Shown here: piece by piece, positions 7,959-15,739 of the stretch | Numbering within the stretch: the stretch's first letter is position 1 | How the letters are laid out: every line of letters starts with the position of its first letter | NCBI GenBank assembly: GCA_000752035.1 | Contig: CCFE01000010.1 | Span: forward strand, 121,768 to 185,767 | Direction of reading: 5' to 3' | Origin: Bacillus rubiinfantis | GTDB taxonomy: Bacteria; Bacillota; Bacilli; Bacillales; Cytobacillaceae | DNA length: 64,000 bases | The notes under the pieces: model-generated | What the model was told of the DNA's origin: nothing | Databases searched by the model: none | The model's input: the letters and a program-made list of their open reading frames with translations, nothing else | Made by a program: the position numbers and the translations under genes

Positions 7959-8249
7959 TTAGATATCGCGGCATTTCCCGCTGTTCGCATGCATCCACTT
8001 AAAAACCTCGTCACGCGGATACCTTGCCGAGACGAACTGACTTTTCGGAAATCCTTTGATTCCAACAATTTTATTTACTGTTGCTTCCTTAACCTGAAAT
8101 ATTTCCGTAAGATCCAACTTTGTCAACAAATGAGGATATTGAAACTGCTTCTGTGAATCCTGGACACCAAGTTCGTACGCTTCCTTGAAAAGGAGTTTTA
8201 ATTCCTTCGTCAGCACTTCAGTTTTTAATTGATCGAGTAAAACATTCAT
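7959..8249 (-). CDS. Excisionase-like helix-turn-helix protein
   Basis: A 96-residue protein. A helical N-terminal half is followed by LLTKLDLTEIFQVKEATVNK and a wing with FVSARYPRDEVFKWM. This is the MerR-like/AlpA-type HTH fold found in excisionases and small phage regulators, where the tail RYPRDEVxxW is typical. AAGGGGAGAGG precedes the ATG. It is the first gene of the long leftward operon, 74 bases beyond the small Xre gene. Either recombination directionality factor or early-gene regulator would fit; the sequence does not decide. Confidence 0.6.
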   Translation of the reverse strand: MNVLLDQLKTEVLTKELKLLFKEAYELGVQDSQKQFQYPHLLTKLDLTEIFQVKEATVNKIVGIKGFPKSQFVSARYPRDEVFKWMHANSGKCRDI

Positions 8250-8323
8250 TTTCCTCTCCCCTTCCGAGAATGTTCCCCATAATGAATATAATCTTTTATA
8301 CTTTTACACAATATGGGTAGAAA

Positions 8324-8548
8324 TTAGCCAAAAAAAAGATCTTCAACTTTTTCGTTTAGGATATCAGCGATTTTTAGTGCAGTTTCTAGGGTGAGTGATG
8401 TCTTTCCGCTTTCAATATTGGCGTATCCCGAAGGAGAACGATAACCCAGGAGCTTTGCAACGTGCGTTTGGCTGACTCCTTTTCGCATCCTGTATTGCCG
8501 TAAACGGGAAATGTTATATTTCTTCTGGTCCATAATCTGCCGAAACAC
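8324..8548 (-). CDS. Xre/Cro-family regulator
   Basis: A 74-residue single-domain HTH protein: LRQYRMRKGVSQTHVAKLLG, then YANIESGKTSLTLETALKIADILN and VEDLFFG. This is a full HTH_3 domain with the usual C-terminal helix. It is divergent from the Xre repressor at 8739, giving the cI/cro-like arrangement of phages and ICEs. The start is uncertain: the GTG at 8548 is only two bases from AAGGAG, while the ATG at 8533 lacks a ribosome-binding site. Confidence 0.7.
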   Translation of the reverse strand: MFRQIMDQKKYNISRLRQYRMRKGVSQTHVAKLLGYRSPSGYANIESGKTSLTLETALKIADILNEKVEDLFFG

Positions 8549-8738
8549 AACTCCTTCTCTTGATACACAAATCGGGTAACTTAAATGTATAGTAACCTAC
8601 TCAACTTGTGTATGTCAACTACTCATTTTGTTAATCTATGAAAAAACTTTCCTCTTTTGTGTAATCGTGTTACTATATTAATAAATATTTGGAAAAGATT
8701 TATTTTGTTTTTATATTAAGGATAAGGGTGTTTTGTGA
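8549..8738. promoter_or_regulatory. Divergent promoter/operator region of the immunity module
   Basis: This A/T-rich intergenic region separates two divergent Xre genes. On the minus strand TTGACA (8613-8618) and TTACTA (8590-8595) are 17 bases apart, a candidate leftward early promoter. AGTAAC at 8591-8596 and its complement GTTACT further right, and ACACAA/TTGTGT copies on both sides, are candidate repressor half-sites. The rightward promoter is less clear. Repressor binding here would set the lysogenic or quiescent state. Confidence 0.5.
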
Positions 8739-9122
8739 ATGAAGGATGATCTTGCTTCAAAACTGAAAATGTTGCGTGAGTCGAATAATTGGTCGAAGAC
8801 GGACGTACAACGGAGACTAAATCTGAAAACCCTATCCACCTATGCAAATTGGGAATACGGACTTCGGAGCCCTGACAACGAAATGCTCGCGAAAATCGCG
8901 GAATTGTACGATGTCTCAACAGATTATTTATTAGGCGTCACAAGCAAGCCAACTTCCGTTGAGAGGAATCAGGAGGAAGAGGAATTTTTGAAGGCTATCT
9001 CGAATCCTGAATTGAAGCGTTGGTTCATTGATCTGTCGAAGTCGGACGAGAGTGATCTCGAAAAACTTCGGACGATGTGGAACTTGATTAAGGGGGAACA
9101 GGAGGGGGGTAGGAAAAAATAA
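8739..9122 (+). CDS. Xre-family repressor (ImmR/cI-like)
   Basis: A 127-residue protein. The N-terminal HTH domain (about residues 5-65) contains LKMLRESNNWSKTDVQRRLN, YANWEYGLRSPDNEMLAKIAELYDVSTDYLLG. A linker follows, then a helical C-terminal region (FLKAISNPELKRWFIDLSK) typical of phage and ICE repressors of this class. AAGGGTG lies 8 bases before ATG. It is followed on the same strand by an ImmA-like gene, the usual repressor/antirepressor pairing, and faces the Cro-like gene. It probably represses the leftward operon. Confidence 0.8.
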   Translation: MKDDLASKLKMLRESNNWSKTDVQRRLNLKTLSTYANWEYGLRSPDNEMLAKIAELYDVSTDYLLGVTSKPTSVERNQEEEEFLKAISNPELKRWFIDLSKSDESDLEKLRTMWNLIKGEQEGGRKK

Positions 9123-9349
9123 GGGAGACAACAAACAATTCAAAAGACGTTTCATTTTCCATCGAAGGAATTTCCTGTTCTGGATGATGGAATTTTCTTT
9201 ACCCAACAGACCGAACAAACGTTTGACTATAGTCAACAAAAAGACATCGCTTTTAAACAAGGGACGTCTTCTGAATAAATTCCTTGTTCGGAAGGCAACT
9301 CGCTTTTATTCAACCAGAATGGAGTGCAGTGATGAAGGGGGATAATCCA
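9123..9349 (+). other. Region between repressor and ImmA-like gene, no convincing gene
   Basis: An open frame begins shortly after the repressor stop and reads TFHFPSKEFPVLDDG and FDYSQQKDIAFKQ, ending at about 9276. It looks protein-like but has no usual start codon behind the nearby GGGAG. A second open frame begins ATG ATG near 9190 but has no ribosome-binding site. This may be a decayed small gene. No terminator or strong repeat was seen. Confidence 0.3.
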
Positions 9350-9799
9350 ATGGACAAAATGATTCAGACACTATACAGAGACATCAACATTTCAAAATGG
9401 GAGGATTTTCAGGAAAGACCGGTGCGTAGGATGATTGCAGAGATTTCAGATGAATTGGGGCTTCCTGTCCACTTCTACGGTCATCCGAGCGAATTGAACA
9501 ACATGGGTGGTACATGGCGCGTCTTCCTTAACGAAAACCAGTGCGATGAAAAGCTATGGCAGGACTTCGGAAAGGTTGTCGGCATTTATGTATGTCATCA
9601 ACTGTTTCTGGAAGGAAAAGCAGTACACCAATTATGTGACTTCCCTTATTACTTCTGCGTCCCCTCTTTTCTCCTTCGACAGTTACCACTCGTGGAGAAG
9701 ACGGAGGACAAACAATGGATTACAGGGGAAATTACACGTATTTTCCATGTCGAATCAAGTTTTGCAGAAACAAGGATTCAGTTATTTTGTGCATCTTAA
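9350..9799 (+). CDS. ImmA/IrrE-like protein without HExxH
   Basis: A 149-residue protein placed after the Xre repressor, where phages and ICEs carry an ImmA-type metalloprotease that cleaves the repressor. Family-like parts are ELGLPVHFYGH, TWRVFLNENQ, the segment WQDFG, FCVPSFLLRQLP and the C-terminal IFHVESSFAETRIQLF. In active relatives WxxFG-like sequence leads into HExxH and a downstream glutamate; here it reads GKVVGIYVCHQ and the zinc-ligand motif is missing. The ATG at 9350 has AAGGGGG 8 bases upstream. It may be an inactive remnant or a non-proteolytic partner. No other frame in this stretch restores HExxH. Confidence 0.55.
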   Translation: MDKMIQTLYRDINISKWEDFQERPVRRMIAEISDELGLPVHFYGHPSELNNMGGTWRVFLNENQCDEKLWQDFGKVVGIYVCHQLFLEGKAVHQLCDFPYYFCVPSFLLRQLPLVEKTEDKQWITGEITRIFHVESSFAETRIQLFCAS

Positions 9800-9806
9800 C
9801 TAATGC

Positions 9807-9828
9807 GTATTGCCGCACAATACTTTTT
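9807..9828 (+). terminator. Intrinsic terminator after the ImmA-like gene
   Basis: GTATTG, loop CCGCA, CAATAC and then TTTTT on the plus strand, directly downstream of the ImmA-like stop codon. It separates the repressor unit from the integrase gene. Confidence 0.7.
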
Positions 9829-9951
9829 AAGAATTCACCGGAAGGGTGGTGGTTAAATTGGTCGCTTAAAATAAGTTTGTAGTTTTAAAATGTATTTAAA
9901 TAGCAAAAGCATTTTTGCTCAGAACAACAGAAAGGGGTAATGAGGTAAAAA

Positions 9952-11133
9952 ATGGCGTCATACAAAAGATACAAAACACAGGAAGGGTACCGCTGGTCTG
10001 TTCAAGTAGGGATCGGAAAAGACCCGATGACAGGTAAGTACCGCTACACAACAAGAAGGGGTTTCAAGAGAAAGCAGGATGCAGAGGATGCAGTACGCGA
10101 TATCTTGAATCAGGTGGATGAAGGCGACTTCATTCAAACTGAATATGTGACGTTCGAAGAAGTCTACCAGAAGTGGTTGCAGGAACAGGAACGGAAACTG
10201 AAAATATCCTCGATTATGAACAAGAAGTCAAAGTTCAACAAACATATCTTGCCAAACTTCGCAAAACTTTATATCGACCAGATCACGACAAAGGATTGTC
10301 AGCGTTTCATTGACGACCTTGCGATGAAGATGAAATGTTTCAAGGATTATGGAAATCAAATGGATTTGCTGTTCCGCTACGCGAAACGGAAGAAGATCAT
10401 CAAGGAAAATCCAATGGATGAATTGGTCTACCCGGCCTACGTAGACGAGTATAGCAGTCAGGAAGAAGATCAAGGAGTAGAGTTTTGGGAACGGGAGACG
10501 GTCAATTATTTCCTGAGCCGGACAGAGCAGGAATTTCCATACCGCGTATATGCGATGTTTCGGACCTTGCTGTATACAGGCATCCGCAAAGGTGAACTTG
10601 GTGCGCTGCTTGAATCGGATGTATGCGAAAAGAAAAAGGAATTGCAGATTAGTAAGAACCTCGTTTGGATCAACGGGGAATATCTATTGCTACGTCCGAA
10701 AACGAAGAATTCGGTGCGCACAATCAGCCTTGATGATGAGACGTTTGAAGTTCTGGTAAAGTTGAAGAAACTGAACAAACAACTACGGGAAGATCATGGC
10801 AATCCTGAAATTGAGAAATTTCTGTTCCCGCGTCCAAGCGACCTGAAACCGATACGGCTTGCACATCTGAACGAGCGACTTCATTTCGCCTGCAAGAAAT
10901 TCAAATTGAAAAATATCAGGGTGCATGGGCTGCGGCATACACACGCTTCTATGTTGTTCGCATCCGGGGCAAGAATGAAAGACATTCAGCAAAGATTAGG
11001 ACATGCACGTATCAGTACCACAATGGATATTTACACACACATCACCGAAGATGTAGACGGAAGTTTAAGTAAACTTTTGGCGAGCTACTTGAATAAAGAA
11101 ACCGTCCCAAGCGAAGAAGATAATGAGGTATAA
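9952..11133 (+). CDS. int: Tyrosine recombinase (phage/ICE integrase)
   Basis: A 393-residue integrase of the Tn916/phage type. The N-terminal part (about 1-60) is an arm-binding AP2-like domain with YRWSVQVGIGKDPMTGKYRYTT. A core-binding SAM-like domain follows (about 65-160). The catalytic domain carries R212 in TGIRKGELGAL, a lysine in RPKTKNSVR, H325 and R328 in HGLRHTHAS, H351 in LGHARISTT and the nucleophile Y361 in MDIYTH, so all active-site residues are present. AGAAAGGGG precedes the ATG. The gene ends about 180 bases from the 3' end of the convergent rpsI gene, the position expected for an element integrated there. Confidence 0.95.
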   Translation: MASYKRYKTQEGYRWSVQVGIGKDPMTGKYRYTTRRGFKRKQDAEDAVRDILNQVDEGDFIQTEYVTFEEVYQKWLQEQERKLKISSIMNKKSKFNKHILPNFAKLYIDQITTKDCQRFIDDLAMKMKCFKDYGNQMDLLFRYAKRKKIIKENPMDELVYPAYVDEYSSQEEDQGVEFWERETVNYFLSRTEQEFPYRVYAMFRTLLYTGIRKGELGALLESDVCEKKKELQISKNLVWINGEYLLLRPKTKNSVRTISLDDETFEVLVKLKKLNKQLREDHGNPEIEKFLFPRPSDLKPIRLAHLNERLHFACKKFKLKNIRVHGLRHTHASMLFASGARMKDIQQRLGHARISTTMDIYTHITEDVDGSLSKLLASYLNKETVPSEEDNEV

Positions 11134-11205
11134 AAGGTGTGACACGCGCATGTTCGAATCCCTAAAAACAGCCGAGAGTGAGTCCTTCGAAAATTTTTCG
11201 AAAAA

Positions 11206-11227
11206 AATTACATTCAAATTACATTCA
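11206..11227. repeat. Tandem 11-bp direct repeat next to the attachment site
   Basis: AATTACATTCA occurs twice with no gap (11206-11216 and 11217-11227), one helical turn apart, between the integrase gene and the rpsI end. Direct repeats in this position are often arm-type sites bound by the integrase N-terminal domain. The role is inferred from position. Confidence 0.5.
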
Positions 11228-11249
11228 CTCGGGTGTTTTTCACCAGATT

Positions 11250-11290
11250 TTAGTAAAATAAAGCCCATTTGAAATAAATTCCAAATGGGC
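11250..11290 (-). terminator. Intrinsic terminator downstream of rpsI
   Basis: On the minus strand GCCCATTTG and CAAATGGGC form a perfect 9-bp stem with a 10-base loop, followed by TTTATTTTA. It ends the rplM-rpsI transcript before it enters the integrase gene from behind. Whether it is native or supplied by the element depends on where the crossover lies. Confidence 0.8.
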
Positions 11291-11314
11291 GAAACCCTTG
11301 ATACGACTGATTTT

Positions 11315-11707
11315 TTAGCGTTTTGAGAACTGTGGTGCACGACGAGCGCCTTTAAGACCGTATTTCTTACGCTCTTTCATACGTGGGTCACGAGTTAACA
11401 GACCAGCACGTTTTAAAGTTGGACGGTATTCTGGGTCTACTTGAAGTAATGCACGAGCAACACCATGACGGATTGCGCCTGCTTGACCAGTGTAGCCACC
11501 GCCTTTTACGTTTACAAGAACATCGTAGCTGCCAACTGTTTCAGTAGCTACTAATGGTTGTCTTACAACAACACGTAAAGCTTCAAATGGGATATATTCT
11601 TCAATGTCACGACCATTAACAACAATTTTGCCTGTACCTGGAACTAAACGCACACGTGCGACAGAGCTCTTACGACGGCCAGTACCAATATATTGAACTT
11701 GTGCCAA
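11315..11707 (-). CDS. rpsI: 30S ribosomal protein S9
   Basis: A 130-residue S9, full length, starting AQVQYIGTGRRKSSVARVRL and ending in the conserved APQFSKR tail that reaches the ribosomal P site. It follows rplM by 19 bases, the universal L13-S9 pair. The mobile element lies immediately beyond its stop codon and the C-terminus is of normal sequence, so integration here preserves the protein. The GGAGGG upstream of ATG supports the start. Confidence 0.97.
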   Translation of the reverse strand: MAQVQYIGTGRRKSSVARVRLVPGTGKIVVNGRDIEEYIPFEALRVVVRQPLVATETVGSYDVLVNVKGGGYTGQAGAIRHGVARALLQVDPEYRPTLKRAGLLTRDPRMKERKKYGLKGARRAPQFSKR

Positions 11708-11726
11708 GTTAATTCCCTCCTCTTAA

Positions 11727-12164
11727 TTAACCGCGAAGTTCGTAAACTTCTGGTTTTTGTGCTTGGTGTGGATGCTCTGCGCCAGCATACACATGTAATT
11801 TTTTAAACATTTGACGACCTAAAGAATTTTTTGGAAGCATGCCTTTGATAGCAAGCTCAAGCATTTTCTCAGCATAGTTTGTACGCATTTCAAGAGCCGT
11901 TCTTTGTTTTAAACCACCTGGATGTAAGCTGTGACGGTAGTAAATTTTATCATTTAATTTGTTGCCAGTTAGTTGAATTTTAGATGCATTTAGAATAATA
12001 ACATGATCACCAGTGTCAACATGTGGTGTATAAGTCGGTTTATGCTTACCGCGTAAGATTGATGCTACTTCAGAAGCTAAACGGCCAAGAGTTTTGCCTT
12101 CTGCATCAACTACGTACCATTTGCGCTCGATATTGTTGGCATTTGCCATAAACGTTGTACGCAT
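11727..12164 (-). CDS. rplM: 50S ribosomal protein L13
   Basis: A 145-residue L13, an early-assembly protein binding 23S rRNA. It contains MANANNIERKWYVVDAEGKTLGRLAS, the GKHKPTYTPHVDTGDHVI block and YRHSLHPGGLK. The start at 12164 (MRTTFMAN) is chosen because TTAGGAGGG lies just upstream and it matches the family length; the longer open frame to 12257 runs into the leader. It forms an operon with rpsI behind its own promoter and a structured leader. Confidence 0.97.
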   Translation of the reverse strand: MRTTFMANANNIERKWYVVDAEGKTLGRLASEVASILRGKHKPTYTPHVDTGDHVIILNASKIQLTGNKLNDKIYYRHSLHPGGLKQRTALEMRTNYAEKMLELAIKGMLPKNSLGRQMFKKLHVYAGAEHPHQAQKPEVYELRG

Positions 12165-12340
12165 GAGTTTCCCTCCTAATGAATAACCAAAATAATTGTT
12201 TCGTTTCGCACGATTATTAGCCTTTGCATCGCATTCTGTTCCGGGAATGGATGACAAATGCCTGTTTTGTGCATTGATTTCTCAAACTATATTTTCAATC
12301 ACGATTAAGACTTTCCGGGGCTTTATCGTGGGATTAAAAA
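12165..12340 (-). ncRNA. L13-type leader of rplM-rpsI
   Basis: The untranslated region between the rplM promoter and start codon can fold. CACGAT and ATCGTG pair at 12300-12330 around a G/C-rich loop, and further A/T-rich pairing is possible near the start codon. Bacillales carry an L13 leader at this position thought to mediate autoregulation. I assign it from position and folding potential, without a covariance search. Confidence 0.5.
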
Positions 12341-12354
12341 CACACACATATAAT

Positions 12355-12383
12355 ATAATAATAAGTTAGGATGCAATTGTCAA
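12355..12383 (-). promoter_or_regulatory. rplM promoter
   Basis: On the minus strand TTGACA (12378-12383) and TATTAT (12355-12360) are 17 bases apart, a near-consensus sigma-A promoter. It lies 190 bases upstream of the rplM ATG and 82 bases after the truA stop, so rplM-rpsI can be transcribed independently. Confidence 0.75.
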
Positions 12384-12464
12384 GAAGATGTTACACCAGG
12401 TTCAGTTGTTTAAAAAAATTTTTTTCATAGCAAGTTGAATTTGGCAACCAAAAGTATTCTCCCA

Positions 12465-13211
12465 TTATTCATCATAAAACACTTGCCATAGATATAAACC
12501 TTGAGCAGGAGCAGTTTTTCCAGCAAAGCGACGGTCCCTTTTGGCTAAAATGGCAGCAATCTCCTCAGGAGCACGTTCTCCTGAACCTATCTCAAGCAGT
12601 GTCCCAACCAAAATCCGCACCATATTATACAGGAAACCATTTCCGACAAAACGGAGCGTTAACACATTCCCCTCCTGCAAAAACTCAATGGTTTTGATCG
12701 TCCGAACTTTGTCAACCACCTCTGTCTTTGCGGAGCAGAAACTGGTAAAGTCATAAGGCTGGCCCACTAAATATTTACTTGCCATCTTCATTGCTTCAAT
12801 ATTAAGAGAATAAGGATACCAGAGCGAGAAATTCCGTGCAAACGGATCTCGATATTGCGATAAAAGAATTCGATAGCGATATTCTTTGCCAACAGCATTA
12901 AACCGTGCATGGAACGATTCATTTACTTTGGCAACATGATTAACGGAAACATCAGGCGGCAGCAAAGCATTTAACGCTGTTCCCCACTTCTCCTCAGGAA
13001 TTCTTAAGCTAGAGTCAAAATGAATGACCTGACCTCTGGCATGAACACCGGCATCGGTTCTCCCTGACGCAGAGACCTTTACCGCTTGTCCCTTATGGAT
13101 TTTTTCTAAAACAGATTCTAGAACAGACTGTACCGTACGCTTATGGGGCTGTACCTGATAGCCAGAAAAATTTGTGCCATCGTAGGCAATCACTGCTTTA
13201 TACCTTTGCAT
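12465..13211 (-). CDS. truA: tRNA pseudouridine(38-40) synthase TruA
   Basis: A 248-residue TruA, which isomerises uridines 38-40 in the anticodon arm of many tRNAs. The catalytic aspartate lies in SGRTDAGVHARGQV, and the start motif YKAVIAYDGTNFSGYQVQP and the C-terminal FLYNMVRILVGTLLEIG are conserved. The ATG at 13211 is chosen for its upstream TGGAG and fit to family length; an ATG at 13223 overlapping the ecfT stop is a weaker alternative. It follows ecfT at once, as in B. subtilis. Confidence 0.95.
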   Translation of the reverse strand: MQRYKAVIAYDGTNFSGYQVQPHKRTVQSVLESVLEKIHKGQAVKVSASGRTDAGVHARGQVIHFDSSLRIPEEKWGTALNALLPPDVSVNHVAKVNESFHARFNAVGKEYRYRILLSQYRDPFARNFSLWYPYSLNIEAMKMASKYLVGQPYDFTSFCSAKTEVVDKVRTIKTIEFLQEGNVLTLRFVGNGFLYNMVRILVGTLLEIGSGERAPEEIAAILAKRDRRFAGKTAPAQGLYLWQVFYDE

Positions 13212-13222
13212 TTGTATCTCCA

Positions 13223-14020
13223 TTATGCTCGTAATAAGATTAACAGAATCGTAATAATACCTAGAAAGACAAGCTGGAGCGTGTCGGCTAGTTTCCAATT
13301 TAACTGGCGATATTTAGTTCGTCCTTCGCCACCGCGATAGCCACGTGCTTCCATAGCAATTGCTAGCTCCTCGGCGCGTTTAAAAGAGCTAACAAATAAC
13401 GGGATCAATAACGGAATAACCGCCTTAATTCGCTCCTTTAGGGGACCGCTGGCAAATTCTACCCCCCTTGCGATTTGCGCCTTCATTATTTTATCTGTTT
13501 CCTGCATCAGTGTAGGGATAAATCTTAGTGAGATGGACATCATTAAAGCCATCTCATGGACCGGAAATTTAATTTTCTTTAACGGGCCTAATAACATTTC
13601 CAGGCCATCGGTAATTTCAATCGGTGTCGTCGTTAGTGTCAATAAAGACGTCATCAGGATGAGAAAGAAAAAGCGAAATGAGATGTAAAAGCCCATTTTT
13701 AGCCCTTCTGCATAAATTTTAAACCAGCCCCATTGCACTAACAGAGTTCCTTCTCTCGTAAAAAATAATTGCAAAAGAAATGTTAAAGCTACTAGCCACA
13801 GAATTGGTTTCAGCCCGCCATATAAGAAGCGGATAGGAATCTTCGCCAAGCCAATCATCAGAATTGTATACAACCCGATGATGGTATAAGTCAGCCAATT
13901 ATTGGCCAAAAAGATAATACAAACAAAGAGGAATATAATCGTTAGTTTAGAGCGTGGATCCATTCTATGAATCAGCGAATCTGCTGGGACATAACGGCCG
14001 AAGATCATCTTGTCCATCAT
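13223..14020 (-). CDS. ecfT: ECF transporter transmembrane subunit EcfT
   Basis: A 265-residue integral membrane protein with several hydrophobic helices in its first 130 residues and the two cytoplasmic coupling motifs near the C-terminus: AQIARGVEFASG and AMEARGYRGGEGR, whose Ala-Arg-Gly signature contacts the two ATPases. It couples EcfA1/A2 ATP hydrolysis to exchangeable S components that bring in vitamins and metals. The ATG overlaps the ecfA2 stop by 4 bases. No S-component gene is in the module, so this is a shared (group II) energising unit. Confidence 0.95.
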   Translation of the reverse strand: MMDKMIFGRYVPADSLIHRMDPRSKLTIIFLFVCIIFLANNWLTYTIIGLYTILMIGLAKIPIRFLYGGLKPILWLVALTFLLQLFFTREGTLLVQWGWFKIYAEGLKMGFYISFRFFFLILMTSLLTLTTTPIEITDGLEMLLGPLKKIKFPVHEMALMMSISLRFIPTLMQETDKIMKAQIARGVEFASGPLKERIKAVIPLLIPLFVSSFKRAEELAIAMEARGYRGGEGRTKYRQLNWKLADTLQLVFLGIITILLILLRA

Positions 14021-14886
14021 GACGTACCACCTCGCTCTAACACTTCTGCAACAGCGGCTGATAATTGTTCAATCGATAGATATATTTGCTTAAATTTATG
14101 CCCCCATTTTTCCTCCAGCTTTAATTGAAAGCGAACTACTTCCGGGACATCAAGTCCCATTTGTACTAGTTCAGCCGGCGAGGAAAAGATTTCCACAGGA
14201 GTGCCCTTTTTAACAACCTTTCCTTGCTGCATAATCACAATTTGGTCTGCATACATGGCGGCGTCTTCCATGCTATGGGTGACAAGGATGGTCGACAGTC
14301 CTCTTTCTTGATGGAGCTGATAAAACATGTCCATAATTTCCTTTCGCCCACGGGGATCCAAACCTGCAGTTGGTTCATCTAAAACAATCACATCCGGTTC
14401 CATTGCCAGGACTCCCGCAATCGCTACACGGCGCATTTGTCCACCTGAGAGGTCAAATGGCGATTTAGTTAAGATTGTCTCAGAAAGACCTACCTGCACC
14501 AGAGCATGTCGAGCTCGCTCTTTTGCTTCCGTTTCGGACACGCCGAAATTCATCGGGCCAAACATGATATCCTTTTCGACGGTTTCCTCAAATAGTTGGT
14601 GCTCGGGAAATTGAAAAACAATTCCTACCTTTTGCCTTACTTGACGAAGGCCTTTATTTTTCTGGTTGGCTTTAATTTCGCGATTACCGATTGTCACAGT
14701 TCCTTCAGTTGGAACAAGTAAGCCATTTAGATGTTGCAAGACAGTAGACTTTCCGGAGCCAGTATGTCCGATGATTGCCATATATGTGCCTGCTGGGATG
14801 TCGATAGATACATCTTGAATAGCAAGCCTTTCAAACGGCGTATTCACCTGGTAACGATAATCTACATGCGCGAGTGAGATGTCCAT
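14017..14886 (-). CDS. ecfA2: ECF transporter ATPase EcfA2
   Basis: A 289-residue ABC ATPase. Walker A is GHTGSGKST, the Q loop contains FQFPEHQLFEETV, the signature is LSGGQMRRVAIAG, Walker B is VIVLDEPTAGLD and the switch histidine is in LVTHSMED. The C-terminal region after about residue 220 is the dimerisation part typical of EcfA. It overlaps ecfA1 by 25 bases and ecfT by 4, consistent with coupled translation of the three subunits. Confidence 0.95.
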   Translation of the reverse strand: MDISLAHVDYRYQVNTPFERLAIQDVSIDIPAGTYMAIIGHTGSGKSTVLQHLNGLLVPTEGTVTIGNREIKANQKNKGLRQVRQKVGIVFQFPEHQLFEETVEKDIMFGPMNFGVSETEAKERARHALVQVGLSETILTKSPFDLSGGQMRRVAIAGVLAMEPDVIVLDEPTAGLDPRGRKEIMDMFYQLHQERGLSTILVTHSMEDAAMYADQIVIMQQGKVVKKGTPVEIFSSPAELVQMGLDVPEVVRFQLKLEEKWGHKFKQIYLSIEQLSAAVAEVLERGGTS

Positions 14887-15701
14887 AGCTCTGTCACCAA
14901 CTCTTCTTCCGATAAATAATGCTTTGAAAATTGTATGCCGTGTTTGCGGAAAGACTTACTCATTTTGACTGCAAAGGGTATGTCTAACCCTAACTGAATT
15001 AATTGCTCATCCATTGAAAATATATCCTCAGGAGTACCTTCGCGAAAAACCTCACCCTTATTCATGACAATAATGCGATCGGCCTTAGCCGCTTCTTCTA
15101 GGTCATGGGTTATGGAAATAACCGTAAGCGACTTTTCATTTTTTAAAGTTCTAACAGTTTCTAAGACCTCTTCTCGGCCTCTAGGGTCAAGCATGGATGT
15201 AGCTTCATCAAGAATAATAATCGCCGGTCTTAGCGCTAAGACTCCCGCAATGGCAACGCGCTGCTTTTGTCCACCTGATAGATGGTGGGGCTCTTGATTC
15301 AGAAATTGTTCCATTTTTACTCGTTTAAGTGAGTCTGCCACCCGTTGAACCATATCATCTCGGGGAACACCCATATTTTCTAAACCAAAAGCCACATCAT
15401 CTTGAACGGTAGTTCCAACAAATTGATTGTCAGGGTTTTGAAATACCATGCCAATTTTGCTGCGAATATCCCATATAGTATCTTCAGTAAGTTTGATTCC
15501 GCAAACAGTAATTTCACCTTGGTGAGGAAATTGTAAACCATTTAGCAACTTCGCCATTGTTGACTTTCCTGAACCATTGTGACCTACAATTGCCAGCCAC
15601 TCACCTTCATAAATTTCAAAAGAAACGTCATTCAGTGCATTTCGCTCTTGTCCATCGTATCGAAAGGTAATACCATTAAGTGACACAATCGGCGTACTCA
15701 T
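14862..15701 (-). CDS. ecfA1: ECF transporter ATPase EcfA1
   Basis: A 279-residue ABC ATPase that pairs with EcfA2. Walker A is GHNGSGKSTMAKLLNG, the Q loop reads FQNPDNQFVGTTV, the signature is LSGGQKQRVAIAGVLA, and Walker B reads IIILDEATSMLD. The glutamate after the Walker B aspartate is retained, followed by A where most ABC proteins have P. The ATG is preceded by AAGGGGAG. It is first in the ecfA1-A2-T-truA unit, behind a promoter and a long leader able to form alternative hairpins. Confidence 0.95.
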   Translation of the reverse strand: MSTPIVSLNGITFRYDGQERNALNDVSFEIYEGEWLAIVGHNGSGKSTMAKLLNGLQFPHQGEITVCGIKLTEDTIWDIRSKIGMVFQNPDNQFVGTTVQDDVAFGLENMGVPRDDMVQRVADSLKRVKMEQFLNQEPHHLSGGQKQRVAIAGVLALRPAIIILDEATSMLDPRGREEVLETVRTLKNEKSLTVISITHDLEEAAKADRIIVMNKGEVFREGTPEDIFSMDEQLIQLGLDIPFAVKMSKSFRKHGIQFSKHYLSEEELVTELWTSHSRM

Positions 15702-15739
15702 CCTACTTCTCCCCTTACTCGTCTCTCCTATATATCTAT

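Larger units (their letters stand above)
1..11260. mobile_element. Integrated mobile element (ICE- or prophage-like), integrase end
   Basis: A foreign block sits between the rpsI 3' end and the left edge of the window. It contains a tyrosine recombinase, a Xre/ImmA-type immunity region, an excisionase-like gene, a RecD2-type helicase, a ParM/ParR-like pair and several unassigned genes, none of which belongs in the ribosomal-protein neighbourhood seen in other Bacillaceae. Base composition is visibly richer in G+C than the ribosomal genes next to it. Genes diverge from a regulatory region near 8.6 kb, as in temperate phages and ICEs. No capsid, portal or tail gene and no relaxase or VirB4-like gene is inside the window, so phage and conjugative element cannot be told apart. 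The other end lies beyond position 1. The right boundary is inferred to be in or just past the rpsI 3' end. Confidence 0.85.

Noticed and set aside
9190..9347. 52-residue ORF starting ATG ATG between the repressor and the ImmA-like gene
   Set aside because: There is no ribosome-binding site and the composition is not protein-like; another frame in the same stretch looks better but lacks a start codon.
11140..11165. tRNA-like GTTCGAATCC motif near the integrase end
   Set aside because: The surrounding sequence cannot form acceptor and anticodon arms; no tRNA gene or clear tRNA remnant is present.
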